From: Streptomyces roseolus
GTDB taxonomy: Bacteria; Actinomycetota; Actinomycetes; Streptomycetales; Streptomycetaceae
Direction: 5' to 3'
DNA: 64,000 bases
Assembly: GCF_014649855.1 (NCBI RefSeq)
Contig: NZ_BMTV01000005.1
Coordinates: 17,248 to 81,247 of the forward strand
Below the pieces are notes generated by a model, which was not told where the DNA came from, ran no database searches, and saw only the letters and a list, made by a program, of their open reading frames with translations. The translations under genes were made by a program, and so were the position numbers. This document shows, one piece after another, positions 16,440-26,060 of the stretch (position 1 is the stretch's first letter; the number at the start of each line of letters is the position of its first letter).

Positions 16440-17201
16440 TCACCGCCCGTCGGGGGTCCGGTGGCCGAGCAGCCCCCCGTCCCTGGCGAAGCGCGGCAGG
16501 AACAGCGCGAGCGCCGGATCGCCGTACAGCGCCACGTACAGCTGGACGAGCCGCCCGTCCGTCACCTCCCGCCGGTGCGCCGGCAGCGGATGCCGCTCCC
16601 GCAGGTCGGCGAGGAGTCGCCGGGCGGCCCGGGTGGCCGGCGGCAGCCGCAGCAGCGCGAGCACGGCCGGGAGCACCGGCACCCCGGCGGCGAGGACGAG
16701 CACGGGCCCCGGGCCGTCCTGCGCCCCGGCGCCCGCGATCAGCAGCCCGGCCGCGAGCGTGGCGGGCGCCGCCGCGAGCAGCAGCCGGGCCGTGCGCCGC
16801 CGCCCCGGCGGGCGCAGCAGCCCCGCCCGCCCCAGGTCGGCGCACAGCGCGTCCACCGCCCGGCGCGCCTCGGGACGCACCGCGAGCGCGCGCGGCGGAA
16901 GGGCGTTGCGCAGCGAGCGGTGCACGCCGAGCTGGACCGGGTCCCGGGTGCGCCCCGGCCCGCCGTTGGCCCGAACCGTGTGTTTACGTCCCGCCGCGAC
17001 CGCTCCGCGCTGGTGCAGCGCGACGAGCGCGACCGTCACGGCGGCCTGCCGTCCGCCGCGCAGCAGCGCCAGCGCCTCGGGGCCGGGCGGGGCGGTGCCG
17101 CCGCCGCTCCCGCCCCGGACGCGCAGCAGCACCGCCGCGACCAGCACCTCGGCCCAAGCGGCGCAGGCCGCCGCCATGAACCACCCCGTCCCCGTTCCCA
17201 T
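16440..17201 (-). CDS. TIGR04222-type membrane protein
   Basis: 253 residues from ATG 17201, preferred to GTG 17210 because the G-rich ribosome site then lies at proper distance. It begins with a hydrophobic helix (FMAAACAAWAEVLVAAVLL). The family block PEALALLRGGRQAAVTVALVALHQRGAV then leads to a cytoplasmic domain (RALAVRPEARRAVDALCADLGRAGLL) and one or two further helices (LLLAAAPATLAAGLLI and VLVLAAGVPVLPAVLALL). Such TIGR04222 proteins are widespread in Streptomyces and have no assigned function. It is only 19 bp from the GNAT start and transcribed the same way. Confidence 0.75.
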   Translation of the reverse strand: MGTGTGWFMAAACAAWAEVLVAAVLLRVRGGSGGGTAPPGPEALALLRGGRQAAVTVALVALHQRGAVAAGRKHTVRANGGPGRTRDPVQLGVHRSLRNALPPRALAVRPEARRAVDALCADLGRAGLLRPPGRRRTARLLLAAAPATLAAGLLIAGAGAQDGPGPVLVLAAGVPVLPAVLALLRLPPATRAARRLLADLRERHPLPAHRREVTDGRLVQLYVALYGDPALALFLPRFARDGGLLGHRTPDGR

Positions 17202-17293
17202 GCCGTCCACCCCCCCAGGAGGGTTCTGCCCGGGGGAGCGTGATCCTCACGCGTGGATGGCCGGATCCGTATGCCCGATCGGCCCGCGAGGGA

Positions 17294-18367
17294 TCAGACG
17301 GCGCCGCCGGACGTCAGTTCGTCGGCGGCGTCGTTCACGGGCTGCGGGGTGCCGGTGAGGTCGAGGACGAAGAGCGGGAGCCTTATCTCGGCGGCGCGGG
17401 AGCGGGCCTCGGGGGTGTAGCCGGCGAGCGAGAAGAAGACGCTCACGGAGGAGGCGCTGAGACCGTTCAGCCACAGGCACTCCACGGCCCGCAGTCCGGC
17501 CGGCCGGGTGCTGGGGTCGACCTGGGCGACGAGCCCGGGGCCGCGCAGGTCCACGCCGGGGGAGCGCTTGTCCTCCGGCTGCACGATCTCCCGGAAGCCG
17601 AGCCAGTGCAGGTACGTGGCCGCCGCGGCGACCGCGTCCCGCGCCGTCCGGATCGTCACCGGCCGGTAGACGCCCCGCCCGGGGGAGGGGCTCGGCACGG
17701 TCGGCGGGGGCGGGATGTGCGCCGGGTACCGCTCGGCGAAGGACCGGGGCGGGGCGCCGAACCAGTCCGAGACGGGCCCGGGCTCCCCGCGGGCCTCGTC
17801 GTCCGGGGTGGCGAAGAGGCCCGAGCCGTCGGCCACGGGCCCGTCGCCGACGCCGTCCGGTGCGTACGGAAGGGACCCGGGGCCGGCGGAGCCGTCGGGT
17901 ACGTGCGGGACGGGTCCGTCCCCCTCGGAGCCGTACGCCTCGTCGGAGCCGTCCCCCTTGGAGCCGTACCCCTCGTCGGAGCCGTACGCCTCGTCGGAGC
18001 CGTCCCCCTTGGAGCCGTACGCCTCGTCGGAGCCGTACGCCTCGTCGGAGCCGTACGCCTCGTCGGTGCCGTGCCCCTGCCCGGTGCCGTGTCCCTGCCC
18101 GCCGGGGGCGGGTGCCACCGGGATCCTCAGGACCGCCCCGCAGGCGCAGCCCAGCTCCGGGCGGGGCCACTCGCCCTCGCGGCCGCAGGCGCCGCAGCGC
18201 ACGGTCACCCACTCGTCCTGCCAGGTCCGGTGCCGGACCGCTTCGGCGGTCGTGTCCGGGACCAGGGGCGGGGCGACGGGGGTCCCGCAGGCGCAGGGGA
18301 AGACGGACGCCGCGTACACATGGCTCCGCAGGCACTCAGGGCAGCGCACCGACACCGACTCACCCAC
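17294..18367 (-). CDS. Zinc-ribbon protein with YGSDEA repeats and restriction-like C-terminal domain
   Basis: 357 residues from GTG 18367 (AAGAGGGGG upstream); the longer open frame to 18529 lacks coding character. The N-terminus has paired Cys motifs RCPECLRSHVYAASVFPCACG and RCGACGREGEWPRPELGCACG, two zinc-ribbon-like units. A low-complexity linker follows, made of six-residue YGSDEA/YGSKGDGSDEA repeats. The C-terminal 130 residues read TIRTARDAVAAAATYLHWLGF, then GVDLRGPGLVAQVDPSTRPAG and ECLWLNGLSASSVSVFFSLAGYTPEA, which resembles a restriction-endonuclease-like (PD-D-x-Q) fold. Function unknown. Confidence 0.6.
   Translation of the reverse strand: MGESVSVRCPECLRSHVYAASVFPCACGTPVAPPLVPDTTAEAVRHRTWQDEWVTVRCGACGREGEWPRPELGCACGAVLRIPVAPAPGGQGHGTGQGHGTDEAYGSDEAYGSDEAYGSKGDGSDEAYGSDEGYGSKGDGSDEAYGSEGDGPVPHVPDGSAGPGSLPYAPDGVGDGPVADGSGLFATPDDEARGEPGPVSDWFGAPPRSFAERYPAHIPPPPTVPSPSPGRGVYRPVTIRTARDAVAAAATYLHWLGFREIVQPEDKRSPGVDLRGPGLVAQVDPSTRPAGLRAVECLWLNGLSASSVSVFFSLAGYTPEARSRAAEIRLPLFVLDLTGTPQPVNDAADELTSGGAV
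17915..18095 (-). repeat. 18-bp coding minisatellite (YGSDEA units)
   Basis: Tandem 18-bp units of the type GCCGTACGCCTCGTCGGA (plus strand) alternate with variant units encoding YGSKGDGSDE. Unit number is likely to vary by slippage, and length changes stay in frame. Confidence 0.8.
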
Positions 18368-18507
18368 ACCGAACCCCCTCTTCCCGTGTGCCCATGGTCC
18401 ACCCATCCGGCCGCGTGGGGGAGCGACTTCGGCCATCGAGGCGGCCTTTCGACGCCCGCCGGGGGCCGGTGGGGGCCCGCTCGGGTGCCCGTCTGGTGGG
18501 CGCTCCC

Positions 18508-18536
18508 TTGACGGCTTCCCGAGCCCCACTTACATT
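18508..18536 (+). promoter_or_regulatory. gcl promoter (TTGACG-17-TACATT)
   Basis: A near-consensus sigma-70 (HrdB-type) promoter: -35 TTGACG at 18508-18513, a 17-bp spacer and -10 TACATT at 18531-18536. The expected start point falls inside the first of two operators directly downstream, and the leader is about 90 bases. Confidence 0.75.
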
Positions 18537-18538
18537 GC

Positions 18539-18574
18539 TTCCGTATAGCAGAACAGTTCTTCCGCATTACGGAA
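18539..18574. promoter_or_regulatory. Double AllR-type operator of gcl
   Basis: Two 15-bp inverted repeats with centres 21 bp apart: TTCCGTATAGCAGAA (18539-18553, one mismatch) and TTCCGCATTACGGAA (18560-18574, perfect arms). They start 2 bp after the -10 box, so binding should block initiation. The same paired layout occurs before hyi, malate synthase and between allR and allB. Confidence 0.75.
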
Positions 18575-18632
18575 ACAGGGACGGGCGGCCCGCCCGGAAC
18601 CTGCGACCGACCGGCCGAGCAGGAGCACTCCC

Positions 18633-20420
<1,788 letters not shown>

Positions 20421-20523
20421 CCGCCGGGCCCCTCCGGGCCCGCCCCCGGCTCCCGCCCGCACCCGTCGTCCACGTGACGGAGGCGGGCGGGCCCACCCGG
20501 GACGCTCCCGTCCCCGTCACCGC

Positions 20524-20553
20524 GTGCCCGGCCGGCTCCATCCGGCCGGGCAC
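20524..20553. terminator. Terminator hairpin after gcl
   Basis: A perfect 12-bp stem (20524-20535 with 20542-20553) and 6-base loop, about 105 bp after the gcl stop and just before the leaderless-type promoter of the next gene. Confidence 0.6.
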
Positions 20554-20561
20554 ACGGCGTC

Positions 20562-20567
20562 TACCGT
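20562..20567 (+). promoter_or_regulatory. -10 of a probable leaderless promoter
   Basis: TACCGT ends exactly 6 bases before ATG 20574, with no ribosome-binding site between. Confidence 0.45.
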
Positions 20568-20573
20568 GGACCC

Positions 20574-20975
20574 ATGACCCCCGCCACCCCCACCCGCCTC
20601 GTCACCCACGTCGAGCTCGACGAGGCCCACACCACCGACCGGCAGCTGTCGGTCTCCGCCCGCCTGGAAGCCGAACTCCCCGACGGACGCCGCCTGGTCC
20701 TCCTCGACGACCGCGGCTGGAGCGAGAGCGCCCTGGGCGACGGCGACATCCGGGCCCACCTCACCCGCGCGTCCGTGGAGGACGACGCCCGCACGGTCGT
20801 CGGCCCGGACGAGCCCTACGGGGAGGAGACGCAGGAGCAGGCCGCCGCCGGCCACTGGGCCGCCCTCGCCGGGATCCTCGCCCGCCAGGGCGTGGACGCC
20901 GACCCCACCGTCCTCGCCGGACTGCCCCACGCCGTCGTCCTCGGCGAGCGCCTGCGCGCCTGGGCCGGCTTCTAA
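20574..20975 (+). CDS. Hypothetical protein, 133 residues
   Basis: A small acidic protein with good codon bias. It shows a beta-rich first half (RLVTHVELDEAHTTDRQLSVSARLEAELPDGRRLVLLDDRGW) and a helical second half ending LRAWAGF. No signal peptide, membrane segment or metal motif. Stand-alone, with a leaderless-type promoter. I do not recognise a function. Its stop overlaps the convergent regulator end by 4 bp (20972-20975). Confidence 0.6.
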   Translation: MTPATPTRLVTHVELDEAHTTDRQLSVSARLEAELPDGRRLVLLDDRGWSESALGDGDIRAHLTRASVEDDARTVVGPDEPYGEETQEQAAAGHWAALAGILARQGVDADPTVLAGLPHAVVLGERLRAWAGF

Positions 20976-21964
20976 GGGGCGGCCCGCTGCGCCCGTACGA
21001 GCACGGCGCCGGCCTCCGTCCAGTCGTACAGCACCGACCGGCCGGCCCTCCTCCGGCGCACCAGGCCCGCGTCGTGCAGCACCTTCAGATGGCGTCCCAT
21101 CGAGCCGAGGCCCTGACCCGTCAGCGCCACCAACTGGCTCGTGGAGAGCGGGGCTTCGAGGCGCAGCAGGACCCCGGCACGGGCCGTCCCGAGGAGCGCG
21201 CCCAGCGCCTCCGGCACCGCCGGACCGGTGCCGTCGGCGAGGACCCCCGCGCAGGCGTAGACGATCGCGTACCGCTCCTCGCCGGGCCGCTCCGCGTCCC
21301 AGGACACCCAGCCCGTCACCGGCGTCACCGGTACGAGCAGCAGCCGGCCGCCCTCGACCGAACGCGGCGGGTAGTCACGGGCGTTGACCTGGAGGCGGCC
21401 GTTCCCCAGCCACCGCGTCCTCCCCGGGCACAGCTCGTCGAGCGCCGCCGCCCAGCCGTCCCGCGCGAGGCGCGCGGTCCTGGCCGCCACGTCGGCCTCC
21501 AGCACCCGGCGCCGCCGCGGCCATTCCGGCAGCACCGTCTCCCGCCACACCCAGGTCAGCAACTCCGCGAGGCGCCCCGGCAGATCGCGCGCCGAGGCCA
21601 GCGGCTCCGGCACCGGGCCGCCGACCGAGACCGCCAGGTCGGCCAGGGCGGCCGACTGCCCGGTGGCCCGGACCACCGCCACCTCCTCCTCGAAGGAACG
21701 CTCGCCCTCGCCCAGCGGGGTGGGCGTGAGGAAGTCCGCGTTCCAGGTCGGGCTGATCGCCGCCCGGACCAGCAGCCCGTCCAGCGGCTCGGCCGCCAGC
21801 CGGGCCCGGTAGGCCGGCAGGTGCTCCGCCAGCCACCGCCGCTCGCCCGGGTGCCCGGCCCGCCCGGTGTGCAGCGCCTTCAGCGAGGCGACGGTCTCGG
21901 CGAGCGGCGACACCACGAACCGGCCGCCCGCGAGCGCGTCCGCCCCGATCCGCCACCACCCCAT
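20972..21964 (-). CDS. ArsR-like winged-helix regulator with large N-terminal domain
   Basis: 330 residues from ATG 21964 (GGAGGCGGGGG upstream). Residues about 1-245 form a helical domain starting GWWRIGADALAGGRFVVSPLAETVASLKAL. The last 80 residues are an ArsR-type winged helix (GALLGTARAGVLLRLEAPLSTSQLVALTGQGLGSMGRHLKVLHDAGLVRRRRAGRSVLYDW). This architecture (DUF5937-like plus HTH_20) is common beside MFS exporters in Streptomyces. It is divergent from the MFS gene at 22090 with a perfect 26-bp inverted repeat between them, so it probably represses that pump and itself. Inducer unknown. Confidence 0.8.
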   Translation of the reverse strand: MGWWRIGADALAGGRFVVSPLAETVASLKALHTGRAGHPGERRWLAEHLPAYRARLAAEPLDGLLVRAAISPTWNADFLTPTPLGEGERSFEEEVAVVRATGQSAALADLAVSVGGPVPEPLASARDLPGRLAELLTWVWRETVLPEWPRRRRVLEADVAARTARLARDGWAAALDELCPGRTRWLGNGRLQVNARDYPPRSVEGGRLLLVPVTPVTGWVSWDAERPGEERYAIVYACAGVLADGTGPAVPEALGALLGTARAGVLLRLEAPLSTSQLVALTGQGLGSMGRHLKVLHDAGLVRRRRAGRSVLYDWTEAGAVLVRAQRAAP

Positions 21965-22027
21965 GCCCGGCCCCCGCCTCCGCTCGTCGCCCCGGCCCAG
22001 CGTCTCCGGCCGCCCCGCCCGGCGCCC

Positions 22028-22053
22028 ACTGTTTCGCGGTCCCGCGAAACAGT
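22028..22053. promoter_or_regulatory. Operator between ArsR-like regulator and MFS gene
   Basis: A perfect inverted repeat with 12-bp arms (22028-22039 with 22042-22053) and a 2-bp centre; each arm is ACTGTTTCGCGG. It lies mid-way between the divergent starts at 21964 and 22090 and is the natural site for the ArsR-like protein. Confidence 0.75.
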
Positions 22054-22076
22054 ACCGGCGCCCGCCCCCGCCTCCC

Positions 22077-22082
22077 CACAAT
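22077..22082 (+). promoter_or_regulatory. Possible -10 of leaderless MFS promoter
   Basis: CACAAT ends 7 bases before ATG 22090 and no ribosome-binding site is visible. The operator at 22028-22053 would overlap the -35 region, as expected for repression. Confidence 0.4.
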
Positions 22083-22089
22083 CCCCGGC

Positions 22090-23322
22090 ATGCCCCTCTC
22101 CACCTCCGAGGCGCCCGCCACGGCGGGCTACCGCGACCTGTTCCGCACCCCCGGGTTCACGCCCCTCTTCCTCGCCGGTTCCGCGCAGACCGCCGCCCAG
22201 ACGGTCGCCGGGCTCGGGCTCGCCACACTCGTCTTCGACGCGACCGGTTCGCCGCTGCTGAGCGCGCTCGCGATGTTCGGGCCCTCGCTCGCCCAGCTGA
22301 TCGGGGCCACCACGCTGCTCTCCGCCGCCGACCGGCTGCCGCCGCGTACCGCGCTCGCCGTCGTCGCCGGCGTGTTCGCGGCGGGCACGGCCGCCCAGGC
22401 CGTGCCCGGGATGCCGCTGGGCGCCGCCTTCGTGCTCCTCGCCGTGCTCGGCGTCGTCGGGTCGCTCGGCGGGGGAGTGCGGTACGGCCTCCTCGGCGAG
22501 ATCCTGCCGCGCGAGCGGTACCTCATCGGCCGGTCCGTGGTGAACATGGCCGTGGGCGTCTTCCAGATCGCCGGCTTCGCCACCGGCGGGGTGCTCCTCG
22601 CCGTGCTCTCCCCGCGCGGCACCCTCCTCGCCGGCGCCGCCCTCTACCTCCTCGCCGGGCTCACCTACCGCTTCGGACTCACCGCCCGCCCGCCGCGCGC
22701 CTCCGGCCGCGCCTCGGCCGCCGAGACCTGGCGGACCAACGGCCGGCTGCTCGCCGACCGCCACCGCCGCCTGCTCTACCTCGCGCTCTGGGTGCCCAAC
22801 GGCCTGGTCGTCGGCTGCGAGGCGCTCTTCGTCCCGTACGCCCCCGACCGCGCCGCGCTGCTCTTCGCCTGCGCCGCCGCCGGCATGCTCGCCGGGGACA
22901 CGGTCGTCGGGCGGTTCGTGCCGCCGCGGCTGCGGGGGCGGCTCGCCGCGCCCCTCCAGGGCCTGCTGGCGGCCCCGTACCTGCTCTTCGCGCTCGGTAC
23001 GGGGCTGCCGCCGGTCCTGGCGGGCGCGGCCGTCGCCGTCTCCGCGGTCGGCTACGGCGCGAGCCTGCTGTACCAGGAGCGGCTGCTGGCGCTGGTCCCG
23101 GAGGAGTCGAGCGGACACGCGCTCGGCCTGCACGGCTCCGGGATGCTCGCCTGCCAGGGCCTGGCGGCGGCCCTGGCGGGCGGGCTGGCGCAGCTCACCT
23201 CGCCGGCGACGGCGATGGCCCTGCTGGCGGGGGCCTCGCTCGCCGTCACCGCCGCGCTCACCGCGGGGCTGTCGAGCGCTGCACGACCGTGTCCTCGCAC
23301 GGGCCGTCGCCGAACAGCTTGA
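22090..23322 (+). CDS. MFS transporter under ArsR-like control
   Basis: 410 residues, about twelve membrane segments, starting YRDLFRTPGFTPLFLAGSAQTAAQ, which marks an MFS_1-type exporter. Loop 2-3 carries AADRLPPRTALAVVAG. It has few long loops and a short basic tail. Its control by a divergent winged-helix regulator suggests efflux of a small hydrophobic compound. The last 65 bp overlap the end of the convergent HNH nuclease gene, and since both frames keep good codon bias there, the overlap looks real. Confidence 0.82.
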   Translation: MPLSTSEAPATAGYRDLFRTPGFTPLFLAGSAQTAAQTVAGLGLATLVFDATGSPLLSALAMFGPSLAQLIGATTLLSAADRLPPRTALAVVAGVFAAGTAAQAVPGMPLGAAFVLLAVLGVVGSLGGGVRYGLLGEILPRERYLIGRSVVNMAVGVFQIAGFATGGVLLAVLSPRGTLLAGAALYLLAGLTYRFGLTARPPRASGRASAAETWRTNGRLLADRHRRLLYLALWVPNGLVVGCEALFVPYAPDRAALLFACAAAGMLAGDTVVGRFVPPRLRGRLAAPLQGLLAAPYLLFALGTGLPPVLAGAAVAVSAVGYGASLLYQERLLALVPEESSGHALGLHGSGMLACQGLAAALAGGLAQLTSPATAMALLAGASLAVTAALTAGLSSAARPCPRTGRRRTA

Positions 23323-23923
23323 GCGCCTCCATCTCGTCCTTGTCGACGGAGAGTCCCCAGCGCAGCTTGGTGCCGACCCACTCGCCGACGTAGCGGCAGT
23401 AGGCGGCGTTGCCGTCGGGGACCCACGCGGCCGGGTCCTGGCCGGCCTTCGCCTTCTGGCTGCGGGCGGTCACGGCGACCAGGGTGGCCGCGGCCCCCTG
23501 GTCGTTGGCGTACCTCGCCCGCCGCTCCGCCGTCCAGCCGGACGCCCCGGAGGCCCACGCCTCCTCCAGCGGGACGAGGTGGTCGACACGGAGCAGGGCC
23601 GGGTCGGTGACGCTCTGCCCGTCGTAGTAGGAGGTCCACCGGCCGCCGGTGAGGGCGCAGCCGGACCCGGTCGCGGGCGCCTCGACGGCCTCCACGAGGA
23701 GCACCTCGGCGCGGGTGTCGCAGCCGTCGGCCGCGTCGAGGCCCTCGTCCCAGTGCGGGAAGGCCGACTCCTTGTATCCGGCCGGGTCCTCGGTGGCCTC
23801 GGTGAGCTCGGCGAGCGCGTCGGGGAAGAGCTGGACGCCCGCGGAGGCGGTGGGCGCGGGGGCGGCGAGCGGGGACAGGACGAGGGCGAGCGGGACGAGC
23901 CCGCGCATCAGGTTCTTGATCAC
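23258..23923 (-). CDS. Secreted HNH endonuclease-family protein
   Basis: 221 residues from GTG 23923; ATG 23908 is an alternative and neither has a strong ribosome site. A signal peptide is present (LVPLALVLSPLAAPAPTASA). The mature part matches the HNH family seen in GmrSD C-terminal domains (DUF1524): DHLVPLEEAWASGASGW with the catalytic DH, then RARYAND and AVTARSQKAKAGQDPAAWVP, ending with a YCRYVGEWVGTKLRWGLSVDKDEMEAL helix. Cys pairs suit an extracellular enzyme. Such secreted nucleases are common in Streptomyces and probably degrade extracellular DNA. Confidence 0.8.
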   Translation of the reverse strand: MIKNLMRGLVPLALVLSPLAAPAPTASAGVQLFPDALAELTEATEDPAGYKESAFPHWDEGLDAADGCDTRAEVLLVEAVEAPATGSGCALTGGRWTSYYDGQSVTDPALLRVDHLVPLEEAWASGASGWTAERRARYANDQGAAATLVAVTARSQKAKAGQDPAAWVPDGNAAYCRYVGEWVGTKLRWGLSVDKDEMEALKLFGDGPCEDTVVQRSTAPR

Positions 23924-24044
23924 GTACGGGTGGATAGCGCCACGGCCGGGGCGTCCGGGCGGCGAATCGCGGTGCGCTCACCCGTGCGGGTGCGGATCTT
24001 CACCGCAGAAACGATGCGCTGTGCCCCGTGCCGGGGCATGGAAA

Positions 24045-24085
24045 AGAGCGCGGAACCAGGGACCGTAAACCTGGTTCCGCGCTCT
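24045..24085. terminator. Strong hairpin
   Basis: A perfect 16-bp stem (24045-24060 with 24070-24085) and 9-base loop, flanked by AAAA on the left. For leftward transcription that A-run is a T-run, so it works best as a leftward terminator upstream of the HNH gene. Confidence 0.6.
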
Positions 24086-24313
24086 CGTCGGTGACCGCCC
24101 GGCGGTGCGAGGCCGGCGCGACAGGACGTTCGTGCCGCCGGGCGGAGTCCGTGTGCTCCCGGGTGCGGGGAGCTCTCCGCGGGGGGAGGGCGTTGGGACC
24201 GCGGCGGCTCCGGCGGACGCTCCGGCCGGTCCCTTCCTTCAGGTCTGGAAGGGGGGCCGGGCGTCCTGGCCACCGCACTGGCTCGCAGCCGCCGCGGTCC
24301 TCACGCTGTCCAT

Positions 24314-24389
24314 GAACACCGGCCACCCCTCATCCGGGCCGGTGTTCCGGACGGCGTACGGCATTGACCTCCCGTCAGATGCCGTACGC
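24314..24389. terminator. Tandem hairpins downstream of catalase
   Basis: Two 11-bp perfect stems lie in tandem, 24314-24324 with 24337-24347 and 24354-24364 with 24379-24389, just beyond the catalase stop at 24410. Together they form a likely terminator for the catalase transcript. Confidence 0.55.
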
Positions 24390-24409
24390 GGTCTGGTGAT
24401 CCGAGACGA

Positions 24410-25867
24410 CTAGTCCTCGCGCAGGGCGCGGACGGCCTCCTCGACGCGCTTGCCGTACTCGGCGTCGGCGGCGGCGAAGTGGGCGATGTTCTTCTCGATG
24501 ACGTCCTCGCGGGACACCTGGGAGAGACCGCCGGCGATGTTGGCGATCAGACGGGACTTCTCGTCCTCCGACATCAGGCGGTACAGCTCGCCGGCCTGGA
24601 AGAAGTCGTCGTCCTTGGTGTGCTGCGGGGCGGCGTGGGTGCCGGTCCAGCCGTGGATCGCGAGCGGCGCGGAGAGCGGCACGTCGGTCTGGGCCGGGCC
24701 CTGGTAGGAGTTGGGCTCGTAGTTCTTGTCGTACCGCGAGCCGTTGCGGGTCGCCATGGCGCCGTCGCGGCCGTAGTTCTCGGCGACGGTCGCCTTGGGG
24801 GCGTTCACCGGGAGCTGGGTGTGGTTGACGCCGAGGCGGTAGCGGTGGGCGTCCGCGTAGGCGAAGAGGCGGCCCTGGAGCATCTTGTCCGGCGAGGGGC
24901 CGATGCCCGGGACGAAGTTGTTCGGGGAGAACGCGGCCTGCTCGACCTCGGCGAAGACGTTGTCCGGGTTGCGGTCGAGGACCATCCGGCCGACGCGCTG
25001 GAGCGGGTAGTCGGCGTGCGGCCACACCTTGGTGAGGTCGAACGGGTTGAAGCGGTAGTCGGCGGCCTCGGCGGCCGGCATGACCTGCACGTACAGGGTC
25101 CAGGAGGGGCTCACGCCGCGCTCGATGGCCTGGAGCAGGTCCGTCTGGTGCGAGTTGGCGTCCTTGCCGACGAGCTCGGCGGCCTGCTCGGCGGAGAGGG
25201 AGCGGATGCCCTGGTTCGTCTTGAAGTGGTACTTCACGAAGAAGGCCTCGCCCGCCTCGTTCGTCCACTGGTAGGTGTGCGAGCCGTAGCCGTTCATGTG
25301 ACGGTACGAGGCCGGGATGCCGCGGTCGCCCATGAGCCAGGTGATCTGGTGGGTGGCCTCGGGGGCGTGGGCCCAGAAGTCCCAGACGTTGTCCGGCTCC
25401 TGCTTGCCCGTGAAGGGGTCGCGCTTCTGGGAGTGGATGAAGTCGGGGAACTTGATCGGGTCCTTGATGAAGAACACCGGGGTGTTGTTGCCGACGAGGT
25501 CGTAGTTGCCCTCGGCGGTGTAGAACTTCACCGCGAAGCCGCGCGGGTCGCGGACCGCGTCCGCGCCGCCGAGCGAGTCGGCCACGGTGGAGAAGCGGAT
25601 GAACAGCTCCGTCTTCTTGCCCACCTCGGAGAGGAAGTCGGCCTTGGTGAAGCCGGTGACGTCGTCGGTCACCTCGAAGTAGCCGTACGCGCCGGAGCCG
25701 CGGGCGTGCACCACGCGCTCCGGGATCCGCTCACGGTTGAAGCGCGCGAGCTTCTCCAGCAGGTGCTGGTCCTGGAGGAGGAGAGGGCCACCGACGCCGG
25801 CGGTGGCGGAGTTCTGGTTGTCGGCGACGGGGGCGCCGGACTCGGTCGTAAGCACGCGCTTCGACAT
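24410..25867 (-). CDS. katA: Monofunctional heme catalase (small-subunit)
   Basis: 485 residues from ATG 25867 (GGAAAGG upstream). It has all the catalase landmarks: distal His in [19 protein letters not shown] (near residue 48), the Asn in [14 protein letters not shown], and heme-ligand Tyr in [14 protein letters not shown] (near residue 330). Length fits clade 3 small-subunit catalases. It splits H2O2 to water and O2. It sits among the purine genes, and its promoter is nearly identical to that of the uricase operon, which points to a dedicated role against peroxide from urate oxidation. No fur-type regulator is adjacent. Confidence 0.95.
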   Translation of the reverse strand: MSKRVLTTESGAPVADNQNSATAGVGGPLLLQDQHLLEKLARFNRERIPERVVHARGSGAYGYFEVTDDVTGFTKADFLSEVGKKTELFIRFSTVADSLGGADAVRDPRGFAVKFYTAEGNYDLVGNNTPVFFIKDPIKFPDFIHSQKRDPFTGKQEPDNVWDFWAHAPEATHQITWLMGDRGIPASYRHMNGYGSHTYQWTNEAGEAFFVKYHFKTNQGIRSLSAEQAAELVGKDANSHQTDLLQAIERGVSPSWTLYVQVMPAAEAADYRFNPFDLTKVWPHADYPLQRVGRMVLDRNPDNVFAEVEQAAFSPNNFVPGIGPSPDKMLQGRLFAYADAHRYRLGVNHTQLPVNAPKATVAENYGRDGAMATRNGSRYDKNYEPNSYQGPAQTDVPLSAPLAIHGWTGTHAAPQHTKDDDFFQAGELYRLMSEDEKSRLIANIAGGLSQVSREDVIEKNIAHFAAADAEYGKRVEEAVRALRED

Positions 25868-25918
25868 GGTGGCCTTTCCGTACAGGAGAACCTGCTGATG
25901 ACGATGGCGTGGAGCGTA

Positions 25919-25954
25919 AGTTCGCTCGAAACACGGCGTCAACAGTTTGTTGAA
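25919..25954 (-). promoter_or_regulatory. Catalase promoter with TTCAAC-type operator
   Basis: On the minus strand, TTCAACAAACTGTTGAC (25954-25938) is a 17-bp inverted repeat. Its right arm contains the -35 box TTGACG, followed after about 18 bp by TACGCT as -10. The segment aligns over more than 30 bp with the uricase-operon promoter at 28664-28706. Confidence 0.65.
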
Positions 25955-26060
25955 AATGAAGTGTGGTGTTCCGGTCGGCGGCGGCGCCTGGGCGCGACAG
26001 GACAGGTGTCAGCACCGCCGCCGACCGGAAATCTGGGGCCCCGGGATCCGGGGCGTCGGA

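Larger units (their letters stand above)
23924..24409. other. Intergenic stretch with three hairpins, no gene
   Basis: About 490 bp between the HNH nuclease start and the catalase end. Apart from the hairpins listed separately and the smaller TGCCCCG/CGGGGCA hairpin at 24022-24038, nothing is recognisable. Open frames here have no ribosome site or codon bias. Confidence 0.4.

Noticed and set aside
24105..24413. Plus-strand 102-residue frame between HNH nuclease and catalase
   Set aside because: It covers the terminator hairpins, has no ribosome site and random composition.
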